A stretch of DNA of 64,000 nucleotides from Rhodoferax sp. OV413 (GCA_945861785.1 CAMAWD010000021.1:1-64000); one strand, 5' to 3'; shown: positions 34,972 to 45,516, counted from the first letter of the stretch. A program made the numbers and translations. The notes: generated from the letters alone by a model not told the origin.

Positions 34972-37900
34972 CTACATGTTGCGCCGGTACTGCCCACCCA
35001 CCTCGAACAACGCGTTGGTGATCTGACCCAGCGAACACACCCTGACGGCGTCCATCAGCACCTCGAACACATTGCTGTTGGCGATCACCGCCTGCTGAAG
35101 CCTCTTGAGCATGACCGGTGCCTCGGCAGCGTGTCGCTGGTGGAAATCGGCCAGCCGCTTGAGCTGGCCCTGCTTCTCCTCGTCGGTGGAGCGCGCCAGC
35201 TCCAACGCGTCCTGCACCTTGTCGCCGTGCGGGTTGCGGAAGGTGTTGACACCCACGATCGGCAACTCGCCGGTGTGTTTGAGCATCTCGTAATGCATGG
35301 ACTGGTCCTGGATGCGGCCACGCTGGTAACCCGTCTCCATGGCGCCGAGCACGCCGCCGCGTTCGGCGATCGCGGTGAACTCGGACAACACCGCCTCTTC
35401 AAGCAGTTCTGTCAGTTCCTCGATGATGAACGCGCCCTGGCTCGGGTTCTCGTTCTTGGCCAGGCCCCATTCGCGGTTGATGATGAGCTGGATCGCCATC
35501 GCGCGGCGCACTGAATCCTCGGTGGGCGTGGTGATCGCTTCGTCGAACGCGTTGGTGTGCAGGCTGTTGCAGTTGTCGTAGATCGCAATCAGCGCCTGCA
35601 GCGTGGTGCGGATGTCGTTGAACTGGATCTCCTGCGCATGCAGGCTGCGGCCACTGGTCTGGATGTGGTATTTGAGCTTTTGGCTGCGTTCGTTGGCGCC
35701 ATATTTTTCCTTCATGGCCACGGCCCAGATGCGGCGCGCCACGCGGCCCATCACGGTGTACTCCGGGTCCATGCCGTTGGAGAAGAAGAAACTCAGGTTG
35801 GGCGCGAAATCGTCGATGTGCATGCCGCGCGCCAGGTACGCCTCCACGAACGTGAAACCGTTGGACAAGGTGAACGCCAGCTGGCTGATCGGGTTGGCGC
35901 CGGCCTCGGCAATGTGGTAACCGCTGATCGACACGCTGTAGAAGTTGCGCACCCGGTTGTGCACGAAATACTGCGCGATGTCGCCCATCACCTTGAGCGA
36001 GAACTCGGTGCTGAAGATGCAGGTGTTCTGGCCCTGGTCTTCCTTGAGGATGTCCGCCTGCACCGTGCCACGCACGTTTTCAAGCACCCATTCGCGGATT
36101 TTTTCGGTTTCGGTGGCAGTCGGCTCACGCCCGTTGTCGGTGGTGAACTTCCCGATGTTCTGGTCGATGGCGGTGTTCATGAACATCGCCAGGATGCTGG
36201 GCGCCGGCCCGTTGATCGTCATGCTGACGCTGGTGGTCGGGCTGCACAAATCAAAGCCGCCGTAGAGCACCTTCATGTCGTCCAGCGTGGCAATACTCAC
36301 GCCCGAGTTGCCCACCTTGCCATAGATGTCCGGGCGCGGGTCGGGGTCGTTGCCGTACAGCGTGACCGAGTCGAAGGCGGTCGAAAGCCGTTTGGCCGGC
36401 ATGCCGGAGCTCAGCAGCTTGAAGCGGGTGTTGGTGCGAAAGGCATCACCCTCGCCGGCGAACATGCGGGTCGGGTCTTCGTTCTCGCGCTTGAACGCGA
36501 AAGTACCGGCGGTGTAGGGATAACTGCCAGGCACGTTGTCGAGCATCAGCCACTTGAGGATCTCGCCGTGGTCCTCGTAGTGCGGGAGCGCGACCTTGCG
36601 GATCGGCGTGCCGCTGAGCGAGCGGGTGACGAGCTGGGTGCGGATTTCCTTGTCGCGGATCCTGACGACATATTCATCTCCGGCATAGGCCTGGAGCATC
36701 TCTGGCCACTGGGCCAGCAGCTTGCGCTCGGCCGCGCCCATGCGCGCGTCGCGCTCGGCGGCCAGGCCTGTCACAGCCTCCACCGCGCGCACCTTGTCAG
36801 GATTGGCGGCCTGCAGCATGCGCCCGGACGCGCGCAATTGCTGGATTTCGCGGGCCAGAACGGCCTGGCTGCGCGCACGCGCCTTGTAGCCGCGCACCGT
36901 GTCGCTGATCTCGGCGAGGTAACGCGTGCGCGCCGCCGGCACCACCGGTGCCTGGTTGGTGCTGTGGCGCACGGCCACGCGGGGCAGACTGCCCGGCGCG
37001 ACCTGCAGGCCCAGCGCCTGCAGGCGCGGCAGCAGTGCCTGGTACAACGCGGTCACACCGTCGTCGTTGAAACGCGCCGCCATGGTGCCGAACACCGGCA
37101 TCTGGTCGGCAGGCGTGCTCCAGGCTTCCCTGTTGCGCTGGACCTGCTTGGCGACGTCGCGCAATGCATCGAGCGAGCCCTTGCGGTCGAACTTGTTGAT
37201 GGCAACGAACTCCGCAAAGTCGAGCATGTCGATCTTTTCGAGCTGGCTGGCAGCGCCGAATTCAGGGGTCATCACATACAGCGGCACATCCACATGCGGC
37301 ACGATGGCCGCATCGCCCTGGCCGATGCCGGATGTCTCGACCACGATCAGGTCGAAACCGGCGCACTTGCACGCGGCGATCACGTCGGGCAGCGCGGCGC
37401 TGATCTCGGAGCCGAAATCACGCGTCGCCAGGCTGCGCATGAAGACACGCGGCCCGTCGGGAAATTGCGCTCGACTCACGGCCGTTGTGACCCACGGACT
37501 GATCGCGTTCATGCGGATGCGGTCGCCAAGCAGCGCGCCGCCGCTCTTGCGCCTTGACGGATCGATCGAGATGACCGCCACACGAAGGCGATCACCCTGG
37601 TCCAGGCGCAGACGCCGTATGAGTTCATCGGTAAGTGAGGACTTGCCTGCGCCACCAGTTCCAGTGATGCCCAGCACCGGCGTCCTGAGGCTTGCGGCCT
37701 GGGCACGGATGTCGGTGACCAGTCTGGCGAACTCCGCGTTCGGCGCACCCTTGGCTTCGCCGCCGGCTTTTTCGTTTTCCAGCGCGGTGATCAGTTGGGC
37801 CAGCGCCCGCCATTGCATCTCGCCATGGCCCTGGATCGCCTGCACCGATGTGGGAGCAAAACCACTCAAGTCCTTGTCGCAGCGCATGACCATTTCGCCG

Positions 37901-38328
37901 ATCATGCCGGCCAGGCCCATGCGCTGGCCGTCTTCCGGGCTGAAAATGCGGGCCACGCCATAGGCATGCAACTCGCGTATCTCGGGTGGGACGATCACGC
38001 CGCCGCCACCGCCGAACACCTGAATATGCGCTCCCCCGCGGGCACGCAGCAGGTCGACCATGTACTTGAAATACTCGACGTGGCCACCCTGGTAGGAACT
38101 GATCGCGATGCCCTGCACGTCTTCCTGCAATGCTGCGGTCACCACCTCATCGACGCTGCGGTTGTGGCCAAGGTGAATCACCTCGGCCCCCATGCCCTGC
38201 AGGATGCGGCGCATGATGTTGATCGCGGCGTCGTGACCGTCAAACAGGCTGGCTGCGGTGACGAAACGCACTTTGTGCGTCGGGCGGTAGTCGGCGAGTG
38301 CCTTGGATTCGGCGGACAGGTCGGTCAT
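34972..38328 (-). CDS. icmF: Fused isobutyryl-CoA mutase IcmF
   Basis: An adenosylcobalamin-dependent enzyme that interconverts isobutyryl-CoA and n-butyryl-CoA (and in some cases pivalyl- or isovaleryl-CoA). The 1118-aa protein has a B12-binding domain at about 20-150 ([13 protein letters not shown] with the cobalt-ligating His32, and [12 protein letters not shown]). A MeaB-like G-protein chaperone domain follows from ~215 (P-loop GTGGAGKS 223-230, [25 protein letters not shown]). The substrate-binding mutase domain occupies about 560-1118 ([34 protein letters not shown]-like, [10 protein letters not shown]). A palindrome 48 bp upstream suggests regulation with branched-chain amino acid catabolism. 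Confidence 0.95.
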   Translation of the reverse strand: MTDLSAESKALADYRPTHKVRFVTAASLFDGHDAAINIMRRILQGMGAEVIHLGHNRSVDEVVTAALQEDVQGIAISSYQGGHVEYFKYMVDLLRARGGAHIQVFGGGGGVIVPPEIRELHAYGVARIFSPEDGQRMGLAGMIGEMVMRCDKDLSGFAPTSVQAIQGHGEMQWRALAQLITALENEKAGGEAKGAPNAEFARLVTDIRAQAASLRTPVLGITGTGGAGKSSLTDELIRRLRLDQGDRLRVAVISIDPSRRKSGGALLGDRIRMNAISPWVTTAVSRAQFPDGPRVFMRSLATRDFGSEISAALPDVIAACKCAGFDLIVVETSGIGQGDAAIVPHVDVPLYVMTPEFGAASQLEKIDMLDFAEFVAINKFDRKGSLDALRDVAKQVQRNREAWSTPADQMPVFGTMAARFNDDGVTALYQALLPRLQALGLQVAPGSLPRVAVRHSTNQAPVVPAARTRYLAEISDTVRGYKARARSQAVLAREIQQLRASGRMLQAANPDKVRAVEAVTGLAAERDARMGAAERKLLAQWPEMLQAYAGDEYVVRIRDKEIRTQLVTRSLSGTPIRKVALPHYEDHGEILKWLMLDNVPGSYPYTAGTFAFKRENEDPTRMFAGEGDAFRTNTRFKLLSSGMPAKRLSTAFDSVTLYGNDPDPRPDIYGKVGNSGVSIATLDDMKVLYGGFDLCSPTTSVSMTINGPAPSILAMFMNTAIDQNIGKFTTDNGREPTATETEKIREWVLENVRGTVQADILKEDQGQNTCIFSTEFSLKVMGDIAQYFVHNRVRNFYSVSISGYHIAEAGANPISQLAFTLSNGFTFVEAYLARGMHIDDFAPNLSFFFSNGMDPEYTVMGRVARRIWAVAMKEKYGANERSQKLKYHIQTSGRSLHAQEIQFNDIRTTLQALIAIYDNCNSLHTNAFDEAITTPTEDSVRRAMAIQLIINREWGLAKNENPSQGAFIIEELTELLEEAVLSEFTAIAERGGVLGAMETGYQRGRIQDQSMHYEMLKHTGELPIVGVNTFRNPHGDKVQDALELARSTDEEKQGQLKRLADFHQRHAAEAPVMLKRLQQAVIANSNVFEVLMDAVRVCSLGQITNALFEVGGQYRRNM

Positions 38329-38375
38329 CGGGGGCTCCTGGTGCACTCCGCCCAGGGGCGGACGGGTTGACACTT

Positions 38376-38391
38376 ACGTTTACGTAAACGT
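38376..38391. promoter_or_regulatory. Perfect palindrome upstream of icmF, LiuR-like
   Basis: ACGTTTACGTAAACGT is a perfect 16-bp palindrome 48 bp before the icmF ATG, within a longer ttACGTTTACGTAAACGTca context. Similar TTTACGTxxACGTAAA-type sites are known for the MerR-family regulator LiuR, which controls branched-chain amino acid and fatty acid catabolism in proteobacteria. The match to LiuR is from memory and position. No regulator gene is in the window. Confidence 0.6.
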
Positions 38392-38437
38392 CAACTGTAA
38401 TCGATTTGGGGGTTTGCGGCCATGGGCCCGGGCCGGC

Positions 38438-38929
38438 TCAAATCTTGCGCGCGAGCCACATGCCGGGCAGCATGGCCATGACGAAAATGACGGTATCGAT
38501 CTGCCCGGTCAGCAACGACGCCATCGCCGGGCCCGGGCAATAACCGCTGAGGCCCCAGCCCAAACCGAAAACCACCGCCCCGATCACCAGGCGGGCGTCG
38601 ACATGCTCATGGTGGGGCAAGACGAATGCCCGAGTGAACCACGGACGCACACTGGCATACGGCGTGAGAAAAAAACCGAGCAGCGACACCATGACCGCCC
38701 CGCCCATGACAAATCCAAGCGACGCGTCCCACTGCCCTGGAAAGGGACCCACGAACATCTCCTTGATGTCCAGGAACCCGATTACCTTGGCAGGCTGGGT
38801 CATGCCTGACATCACGAGGCCGGCGGAGAAAATGAAACCGGCGACGAACGAGATCAGCAATTCCGCATTCGCCCGTCTTGAGTTGCTGGCGTACGACGCC
38901 CGCGGTGCAAGTGTGTCTGGTGCGCTCAT
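38438..38929 (-). CDS. YeeE/YedE half-transporter, subunit 2
   Basis: A 163-aa membrane protein of the YeeE/YedE (sulfur transport, PmpB-like) family. It has four hydrophobic segments: LLISFVAGFIFSAGLVMSGMTQPAKVIGFLD, LGFVMGGAVMVSLLGFFLTP, VIGAVVFGLGWGLSGYCPGPAM and VIFVMAMLPGMWLA. The conserved Cys in GLSGYCPGP is the family hallmark; such Cys residues relay sulfur species such as thiosulfate or sulfide/persulfide. It follows the sister gene after 34 bp, and the two would form one full channel. Confidence 0.88.
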   Translation of the reverse strand: MSAPDTLAPRASYASNSRRANAELLISFVAGFIFSAGLVMSGMTQPAKVIGFLDIKEMFVGPFPGQWDASLGFVMGGAVMVSLLGFFLTPYASVRPWFTRAFVLPHHEHVDARLVIGAVVFGLGWGLSGYCPGPAMASLLTGQIDTVIFVMAMLPGMWLARKI

Positions 38930-38963
38930 GGCATTGCTCCCACGTTGTCCGCCCATAGCCGGG

Positions 38964-39428
38964 TCAGCGCCGAAACAGCCATTGCAAGCCCTCCAACAAC
39001 ACCGAGCCCCACCACTCTGCGGGAGGCATGTGGGACACCATCAACACCGTGAAGATTCCTGTGACCATGAAGATCAGCACCGCAACCAGCGAGCGCTGCG
39101 AGCGCCGGCCCAGGCCACACACACCATGCCCGCTGGTACAGCCTGAACCCAGCACGGTGCCGAACCCGACCAGGAAACCGGCCGGCACAAGCATGAGCGA
39201 AGAGCGGGTCTCGACGTGCGGCACGCCGAGCATCCAGGTAAAGAGTGCGCCGCCACCCACCAGGCCCAAGAGAAAGGCCCAGCGCCAGAACGAAGTTTGG
39301 CGCTGGCTGGTCAACACCCCGCTGGTGATGCTGCTGATCCCACTGATGCGGCCCACACCGGCGAGCAGGATCCAGCTCGCCACACCGATCAGGACGCCGC
39401 CCTTCAAAGACTCGGAGTAAGCTTCCAT
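38964..39428 (-). CDS. YeeE/YedE half-transporter, subunit 1
   Basis: A 154-aa membrane protein of the same family (PmpA-like). Helices are seen at GGVLIGVASWILLAGVGRISGISSI, WAFLLGLVGGGALFTWMLG, LMLVPAGFLVGFGTVLGSGCTSGHGVCGL and LVAVLIFMVTGIFTVLM. The hallmark Cys is in GSGCTSGHGVCGLGR. I chose the ATG giving MEAYSESL, which has AAGGA 8 bp upstream; another ATG 9 bp earlier lacks a spaced ribosome-binding site. It is divergent from the persulfide dioxygenase-rhodanese gene across 57 bp, so the sulfur genes share a promoter region. Confidence 0.88.
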   Translation of the reverse strand: MEAYSESLKGGVLIGVASWILLAGVGRISGISSITSGVLTSQRQTSFWRWAFLLGLVGGGALFTWMLGVPHVETRSSLMLVPAGFLVGFGTVLGSGCTSGHGVCGLGRRSQRSLVAVLIFMVTGIFTVLMVSHMPPAEWWGSVLLEGLQWLFRR

Positions 39429-39485
39429 GTTGAACATCCTTACAGCTCTAAACTACTGCAAGCATACCCCGACACGGAACCCAGC

Positions 39486-40622
39486 ATGCGCCCAATACAA
39501 CTGTTCGACCCTGCCTCTTCCACCTGTACCTACCTGCTGTTTGACGAGGCCACCCGTGATGCAGTGATCATCGACCCGGTGGACGAGCAGCTCGACCGCG
39601 ATCTGGCCACTCTGCGCCAATATGGCCTGCGGCTGTGCTGGACCGTCGAAACACACGCCCACGCCGACCACATCACCGGCGCCGGCCTGCTGGCAGAACA
39701 TGCCGGGGCCAAGACTGCGGCGCCGGCCGGCTGCGGCATCCTCACCGCGGCACAGCAACTCCAGCACGGTGACGTTCTGCGTTTCGGCGGCGAAGAACTG
39801 CGTGCACTGCACACGCCGGGCCACACGGCTGGCAGTATGAGTTTTGTCTGGCGCGACCATGTATTTACTGGCGACACCCTGCTCATCCAGGGCTGCGGCC
39901 GGACCGATTTCCAGTCGGGCAGCGCCCAGGCCATGTTCCACAGCATCACCGAAATCCTGTTTTCCCTCCCCGACCGCACCAGCGTCTGGCCAGGCCACGA
40001 CTACCAGGGCCGAACCCACTCCAGCATCGGCGAAGAGAAGGTCGGCAATCCCCGCATCGCCGGCAAGACAGAAGCACAATTCATCGACATCATGAACAAC
40101 CTGCATCTGCCCCGGCCCAGGCGCATGGACGAGGTTGTTCCCGTGAACCTGCACTCCGGCATCCGGCACGATGCCAGCGAGGGCAACCGGCCCCCGGGTG
40201 CTGCGGCGACACCTGCGGCAGCCCGACCCGCAGAAGGTTATGCCGGTGATGTACCGCCGGGGCTCGCCTTCCAGTGGTGGCGCCATGGCGACGCCGTGCT
40301 GGTCGATGTACGCTCCGACGCCGAGCGCGAGTGGGTCGGTTTTGTGCCCGGCGCTGTCCCGCTGGCCTGGAAACAATGGCCAGGCATGGCCATGAACCCC
40401 CAGTTCGACGACGGCCTGCGGGCCAACGTCGCCGCCGGCAAGAAGGTGCTCCTGTTGTGCCGCAGCGGCGTGCGTTCGATCGCCGCCGCCAAACGGGCAA
40501 CGGAGCTCGGGCTGGAGGCCTACAACATCCTGGAGGGGTTCGAGGGCAACCCGGACGAACAGGCGCACCGTGGCAAAACAGGCGGCTGGCGCCACCATGG
40601 CCTGCCCTGGCGGCAGAACTGA
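39486..40622 (+). CDS. Persulfide dioxygenase-rhodanese fusion (ETHE1-like MBL)
   Basis: A 378-aa protein with two modules. Residues 1 to about 240 are an ETHE1/PDO-type metallo-beta-lactamase domain (THAHADH at 56-62, [34 protein letters not shown]). Residues ~265-378 are a rhodanese domain ([20 protein letters not shown]...) with the active-site Cys325 in LLCRSGVRS. The first oxidises glutathione persulfide to sulfite, and the second passes sulfane sulfur to an acceptor. Together they detoxify sulfide. The adjacent YeeE/YedE pair fits a sulfur-handling module. No BigR/SqrR regulator is seen. Confidence 0.9.
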   Translation: MRPIQLFDPASSTCTYLLFDEATRDAVIIDPVDEQLDRDLATLRQYGLRLCWTVETHAHADHITGAGLLAEHAGAKTAAPAGCGILTAAQQLQHGDVLRFGGEELRALHTPGHTAGSMSFVWRDHVFTGDTLLIQGCGRTDFQSGSAQAMFHSITEILFSLPDRTSVWPGHDYQGRTHSSIGEEKVGNPRIAGKTEAQFIDIMNNLHLPRPRRMDEVVPVNLHSGIRHDASEGNRPPGAAATPAAARPAEGYAGDVPPGLAFQWWRHGDAVLVDVRSDAEREWVGFVPGAVPLAWKQWPGMAMNPQFDDGLRANVAAGKKVLLLCRSGVRSIAAAKRATELGLEAYNILEGFEGNPDEQAHRGKTGGWRHHGLPWRQN

Positions 40623-40662
40623 ACCCGTTTGCCGGCCCAGCACCGCCCACCCGGACCTCACC

Positions 40663-41439
40663 ATGACATTCCTGGCCATCGACATCGGCAACACCCGGCT
40701 CAAATGGGCGCAGTACGACACGCCCCGCCCCGGTGCGCAGCTGCTCGCCCAAGGGGCCGAATTTCTGGAAAACATCGACCGGTTGGCCGATGGTCCCTGG
40801 GCCGGCTTGGCTCCGCCTTCGGCCATGCTCGGCTGCGTGGTCGCGGGTGATGCGGCCCGGCGCCGAGTGGAAGAACAAATGGAACTGTGGGAGGTCTCGC
40901 CACAATGGGTGGTGGCGAGCGAATCAGAAGCCGGGCTGACCAACGGGTATGACTTTCCGACGCGCCTGGGCGCAGACCGGTGGGTCGCCATGATCGGCGC
41001 ATGGCACCGCATGTGTTCGCAGGGGCCGGCCCGGCCCACGATCGTCGCCATGGTGGGCACCGCCGTGACAGTCGAGGCCATCGACGCCGGTGGCCGTTTT
41101 CTCGGTGGCCTGATCCTTCCCGGGCACGGCATCATGCTGCGCGCGCTGGAGTCCGGCACCGCCGGGCTGCATGTGCCCACCGGCGAGGTACGCGACTTCC
41201 CCACCAACACCAGCGACGCCCTGACCAGCGGCGGAACCTACGCAATTTCCGGCGCGATGGACCGCATGGTCGACAACCTGCGCCGGCACTGCAAAGCCGA
41301 ACCCAAATGTTTCATGACCGGTGGCGCCGGCTGGAAGATGGCGCCCAGCCTGATCACACCGTTCGAACTGGTCGACAACCTGATTTTCGACGGCCTGCTG
41401 GAAATGGCACGCGGGCGTTTCGGGCTTGCCAGCAGCTAG
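40663..41439 (+). CDS. coaX: Type III pantothenate kinase
   Basis: Catalyses the first step of CoA synthesis, phosphorylation of pantothenate; the CoaX class is insensitive to CoA feedback. The product is 258 aa. Motifs are [13 protein letters not shown] near the N-terminus (phosphate-1 Asp6), [25 protein letters not shown] with the catalytic region, and [15 protein letters not shown]. The tail [15 protein letters not shown] is standard. It starts 41 bp after the dioxygenase-rhodanese gene and may be cotranscribed. The 3' end abuts a decayed DUF2817 gene on the other strand. Confidence 0.92.
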   Translation: MTFLAIDIGNTRLKWAQYDTPRPGAQLLAQGAEFLENIDRLADGPWAGLAPPSAMLGCVVAGDAARRRVEEQMELWEVSPQWVVASESEAGLTNGYDFPTRLGADRWVAMIGAWHRMCSQGPARPTIVAMVGTAVTVEAIDAGGRFLGGLILPGHGIMLRALESGTAGLHVPTGEVRDFPTNTSDALTSGGTYAISGAMDRMVDNLRRHCKAEPKCFMTGGAGWKMAPSLITPFELVDNLIFDGLLEMARGRFGLASS

Positions 41440-41442
41440 GCA

Positions 41443-41905
41443 GCCGCCGCCCCACCACTGGCGCGCGCGCTGCAGGGCTGCAGCATCGTCACGGCAGCAA
41501 AAGATGCGTTCGCCCAAGCCGCTCGGGCCAAGCCCGGTGTGAAGGTCGATCCAACCGATGCGCCGGGCCTGGCGGGCGTGCCGGCGCAGGACTTCTCGCA
41601 CCGTCCGATTGCTCCATGTCGGTGATGTGCCCCCAAAAAACAGGCCGTCAGGGTATGCGTGTTGCCCCTGTGTCACCGCTGCCGCAATACCCTTCCACGC
41701 CATGGCAACCGCTTGACAGCACCAGCAGGCTCTGGGCATCCGGCGGGCCGGACAATGCCACGTCCATGGCCAAAGCCTCGCCGTCACGCCCTGCGAGCGG
41801 GTGCACATGGGATTCGATCCGCAAGCCGGCACTGGCCGCAGCCTCCAGGAACTGGGTCCGCGCCCGGGCATAGGTCGGCGAAAAAGCCTTGACCAGGTCG
41901 ATCAT
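41443..41905 (-). pseudogene. DUF2817 (M14-like) protein, internal deletion and lost C-terminus
   Basis: Starts normally with MIDLVKAFSPTYARARTQFLEAAASAGLRIESHVHPLAGRDGEALAMDVAL and LVLSSGCHGVEGYCGSG. It then shifts near 41670 into a second frame with QHAYPDGLFFGGTSPTWSNRTVREVLRRHARQARRIGWIDLHTGLGPSGLGERIFCCRDDAAALQRARQWWG. Some 100 residues between HGVEGYCGSG and the second piece are deleted, along with the C-terminus past 41443. The start codon overlaps the stop of the M20 amidohydrolase by 4 bp, so the two were once a coupled operon. Confidence 0.75.
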
Positions 41906-43098
41906 GGCGTTGCCTTGTTCAGCCAGGCATGTGCCAACTGCACCCAGTACGTGGCGCCCAACGGAATCAGGTCGTCGTTAAAGTCATAACTGGGGTTGTG
42001 CAACATGCATGGGCCTGCCCCGTGGCCCATCTCGCGGTGGCTTCCGTCCCCGTTGGCAATGAAGCAGTACGCACCCGGCTTGGCCAGCAGCATGAAAGAG
42101 AAGTCTTCGGCGCCCATGGTGGGCTCCTGCACCAACACATTGTCTGCGCCCACGATGCCGGCCATGACCTGCCGGGCAAATTCGGCCTCGGGTGCGGAGT
42201 TGATCGTGGGCGGGTAGTTGCGTTTGAAGCTGAATTCGCAGGTCAGGCCGAATGCGGCAGCTGTGTGTTCGGCGATTTCCTGCATGCGTTTCTCGATCAG
42301 GTCGAGCACCTCCAGCGTGAAGGTGCGCACCGTTCCCTGCAACTCGCAGCTGTCGGGAATCACATTGGTGGCCTCGCCGGCATGAATCATGGTGACGGAC
42401 ACCACCCCGGCATCGATCGGCTTCTTGTTGCGGCTGATGATGGTCTGGAAGGCCTGCACCATCTGGCAGGCCACAGGCACCGGGTCCAGACCAAGGTGCG
42501 GCAGGGCGGCGTGGCCACCCTTGCCCCGGATGACAATCTTGAACTCGTTGCTCGACGCCATCACCGGGCCGGCACTGACCGCGAACTTGCCCACTTGCGA
42601 ACCCGGCCAGTTGTGCATGCCGAAGACCGCCTCCATCGGGAACTTCTCGAACAGGCCGTCGGCCATCATTTCACGTGCGCCACCACCACCTTCCTCGGCC
42701 GGCTGGAAGATCAGGTAAACGGTGCCGTCGAAATCGCGGTTCGTGGCGAGGTGCTGGGCTGCCGCCAGCAGCATGGCGGTGTGCCCGTCGTGCCCGCAGG
42801 CGTGCATCTTTCCGGCGTGCGTGCTGGTATGGGCAAAAGTATTGAACTCCTGCATCGGCAGGGCATCCATGTCGGCGCGCAAACCGACCGCGCGCGTGGA
42901 TGTGCCGTTCTTCACAATGCCCACCACGCCGGTGGTGCCCATGCCGCGGTGGATCGGGATGCCCCACTCGGTCAGCTTCGCCGCCACGATGTCGGCGGTG
43001 CGCTCCTCCTTGAAACACAACTCGGGGTGGGCATGGATGTCGCGCCGCACGCTCGCAATGCCGGCCGCCTGGGCCACGATGGAATCAATGACTTTCAC
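41902..43098 (-). CDS. M20-family amidohydrolase
   Basis: A 398-aa metallohydrolase of the hippurate hydrolase/IAA-amino-acid hydrolase group that cleaves N-acyl amino acids. Metal-site motifs are DIHAHPELCFKEERTA, GLRADMDALPM, HACGHDGHTAMLLAAA and QPAEEGGGGAREM. The dimerisation domain follows from ~185 (GKGGHAALPHLGLDPV), and the last metal His is in the C-terminal CMLHNPSYDFND. The start is GTG with AGGAGATCC upstream. It is the first gene of a former operon with the DUF2817 gene, which has since decayed. The exact substrate is unknown. Confidence 0.9.
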   Translation of the reverse strand: MKVIDSIVAQAAGIASVRRDIHAHPELCFKEERTADIVAAKLTEWGIPIHRGMGTTGVVGIVKNGTSTRAVGLRADMDALPMQEFNTFAHTSTHAGKMHACGHDGHTAMLLAAAQHLATNRDFDGTVYLIFQPAEEGGGGAREMMADGLFEKFPMEAVFGMHNWPGSQVGKFAVSAGPVMASSNEFKIVIRGKGGHAALPHLGLDPVPVACQMVQAFQTIISRNKKPIDAGVVSVTMIHAGEATNVIPDSCELQGTVRTFTLEVLDLIEKRMQEIAEHTAAAFGLTCEFSFKRNYPPTINSAPEAEFARQVMAGIVGADNVLVQEPTMGAEDFSFMLLAKPGAYCFIANGDGSHREMGHGAGPCMLHNPSYDFNDDLIPLGATYWVQLAHAWLNKATP

Positions 43099-43263
43099 GT
43101 TGGATCTCCTGCAGGGGGTGGTTGCCGTTTACCATCGGAATTGATGGTGTCAGGCAGTGGACAGTAGTCTAGTTCCAAGCGTCCCGGTGCGCCAAGGATG
43201 AGCACCAAAACCACAAACCGTGCCTGCGCCGAGTGGTCGGCATACCCCGGAGAACCCGCATTC

Positions 43264-45330
43264 ATGACGACAACTTCCACCATTTTGGGCGCCTGCCCGC
43301 ACGATTGCCCGGACACCTGCTCGTTCGTGACCACCGTACAGGACGGCATTGCCGTGAAGGTGCAGGGCAACCCGGCACACCCCCACACCGATGGCGCGTT
43401 GTGCACCAAGGTCTCGCGCTACACACAACGCACCTACCATCCCGAGCGTATCTTGCAGCCGCTCAAACGCACCGGCCCGAAAGGCGCCGGGCAGTTCACG
43501 CCGGTGAGCTGGGAATCCGCATTGGGCGACATTGCTGCACGCCTGAGCGCCATCGCAGCGCGCAGCCCGGATGCTGCGCAGGCGATCCTGCCCTACAGTT
43601 TTGCCGGCACCATGGGGCTGGTGCAGGGCGAGAGCATCGCGGGGCGTTTTTTCAACAAGCTGGGCGCGTCGCTGCTCGACCGCACCATCTGTTCCAGCGC
43701 CGGCGCGGAGGCGCTCACCCAGACGCTGGGCGGCAAAATCGGCATGCAGGTGCAGTTCTTCGCCGAGTCAAAGCTGATCCTGATCTGGGGCAGCAACTCG
43801 ATTGCCAGCAACCTGCACTTCTGGCGCCACGCGCAGGAGGCCAAACGCCATGGTGCCAGGCTCATCTGCATCGACCCGCGCCGCTCCGAGACGGCAGACA
43901 AGTGCCATGCACACATTGCGCTGCTGCCAGGCACGGATGCGGCGCTGGCCTTGGGGATCATGCACGAACTGGTCCGCAACGACTGGCTGGACCACGCCTA
44001 CATCGCGCAGCACACGCTGGGCTGGGACGCACTGCGCGCGCGGGCCCTGGAGTGGCCCCCGGAGCGCGTCGCCCAGGTGTGTGGCATCGCGGCGCAGCAG
44101 GTGCGGGACCTCGCCCGCGACTACGGCCAGGGTGCCCTGCGCGGTGACGCGACGGCGATCCGCCTGAACTACGGCATGCAGCGTGTGCGAGGCGGGGGCA
44201 ACGCGGTGCGCGCCGTCGCCTGCCTGCCGGCACTGGTTGGCGCGTGGAGGCAACGCGCAGGAGGCCTTTTGCTGTCGTCTTCGGGGCAGTTTCCGGTGCA
44301 GCGTGCGGCGCTGGAGCGGCCAGACCTGCGCACCGCAAAGGCCCCGCGCACGATCAACATGAACACCATTGGCGACGATCTGTTGCGACCCGCGTCGACA
44401 ACGTTCGGGCCGGCCATCGAGGCGCTGATTGTCTACAACAGCAACCCGGTCGCCGTAGCGCCGGACTCGTCCAAGGTGGTGCAAGGCTTCGCGCGCGAGG
44501 ACCTGTTCACCGTGGTGCTGGAGCATTTCAAGACCGACACCGCCGACTACGCCGACTACCTGCTGCCCGCCACCACGCAGCTGGAACACTGGGATGTGCA
44601 GGTCGCGTATGGCCACACCGACGTCTTGCTCAACCGCCCGGCGATCGCCCCGGTTGGGCAGGCCAAACCCAACTCGCAGATCTTTCGCGAACTGGCGCGG
44701 CACATGGGTTACACCGAGCCATGTTTCGCCGAGGACGACGCGAGCCTGTGCCGCACCGCGTATGGCGATGCTGTCGATTTCCAGCAACTGCTGGGCAAGG
44801 GTTTTGCCACGCTGAACCTTCCGGATGCGCCTTTCGCCGAAGGGCGATTCCCCACCCCTTCCGGCAAGTGCGAATTCTTCAGCGCGCGCCTGGCCGCGCA
44901 GGGAATGGACGGCCTGCCAGACCACCTGCCCAATTTCGAAGCACCCGGCAGTTCAGCGCAGTTCCCGCTGGCGATGATTTCGCCTCCGGCACGCAACTTC
45001 CTGAACTCCACATTTGTGAACGTTCAGAGCCTGCGCGACATAGAGGGCGAGCCGTTGCTGGAAATGAACGCGCTCGACGCCGACGCCCGCGGGCTGGCAT
45101 CGGGCAGCGTGGTGCGCATATTCAACCAGCGCGGCGACTACCGCTGCCGGATGGAAATCAGCGCCCGGGCCAGGCCGGGTGTGGTCAACGGCATGGGCAT
45201 CTGGTGGCGCAAGCTGGGGCTGGACGGGCACAACGTGAACCAACTCACCAGCCAGCGGCTGACGGATCTGGGGCGGGCGCCGACGTTTTACGACTGCCTG
45301 GTGGAAGTGGAGGCGGCCAGCGTCGCCTGA
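43264..45330 (+). CDS. Molybdopterin-dependent oxidoreductase (Mo-bisPGD family)
   Basis: A 688-aa catalytic subunit of the DMSO-reductase superfamily. The N-terminus binds a [4Fe-4S] cluster through Cys11, Cys15, Cys19 and Cys47 (CPHDCPDTC...C spacing). The region LLDRTICSSAGAEAL at ~145 is where the Mo ligand lies. Further bisPGD-binding stretches are LIWGSNSIASNLHFW, LICIDPRRSETADKC and the C-terminal VVRIFNQRGDYRCR. No twin-arginine signal is seen, so it is probably cytoplasmic. No electron-transfer subunit genes flank it. Substrate is unknown; relatives include formate dehydrogenase-like and thiosulfate/polysulfide reductase-like proteins. An upstream in-frame ATG at 43198 is possible. 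Confidence 0.82.
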   Translation: MTTTSTILGACPHDCPDTCSFVTTVQDGIAVKVQGNPAHPHTDGALCTKVSRYTQRTYHPERILQPLKRTGPKGAGQFTPVSWESALGDIAARLSAIAARSPDAAQAILPYSFAGTMGLVQGESIAGRFFNKLGASLLDRTICSSAGAEALTQTLGGKIGMQVQFFAESKLILIWGSNSIASNLHFWRHAQEAKRHGARLICIDPRRSETADKCHAHIALLPGTDAALALGIMHELVRNDWLDHAYIAQHTLGWDALRARALEWPPERVAQVCGIAAQQVRDLARDYGQGALRGDATAIRLNYGMQRVRGGGNAVRAVACLPALVGAWRQRAGGLLLSSSGQFPVQRAALERPDLRTAKAPRTINMNTIGDDLLRPASTTFGPAIEALIVYNSNPVAVAPDSSKVVQGFAREDLFTVVLEHFKTDTADYADYLLPATTQLEHWDVQVAYGHTDVLLNRPAIAPVGQAKPNSQIFRELARHMGYTEPCFAEDDASLCRTAYGDAVDFQQLLGKGFATLNLPDAPFAEGRFPTPSGKCEFFSARLAAQGMDGLPDHLPNFEAPGSSAQFPLAMISPPARNFLNSTFVNVQSLRDIEGEPLLEMNALDADARGLASGSVVRIFNQRGDYRCRMEISARARPGVVNGMGIWWRKLGLDGHNVNQLTSQRLTDLGRAPTFYDCLVEVEAASVA

Positions 45331-45516
45331 AACCCCGGCAGCGGGGATGCTTGCAACAAGCCGCCGTGGCCTCGGCAACATGCATGGGGCCGCGGGTGTT
45401 ACCGGGGTGCCCCTGGGTTCTCTTGACTTTCGAACCATCCCGAAATTCAGGCTATCTGTCCAAATACAGTACGGTCAACACAGCTTGCGGTGGCCAGCCG
45501 GCTTGTGGCGTGTTTC

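Noticed and set aside
35557-37557. A 666-codon open frame on the plus strand inside icmF
   Set aside because: Antisense shadow of a GC-rich gene. Its composition is not protein-like, while icmF is certain.
45331-45516. Terminator between the molybdopterin oxidoreductase and soxG
   Set aside because: A small ccccg/cgggg hairpin follows the first gene, but the stem is short and no T-run follows.
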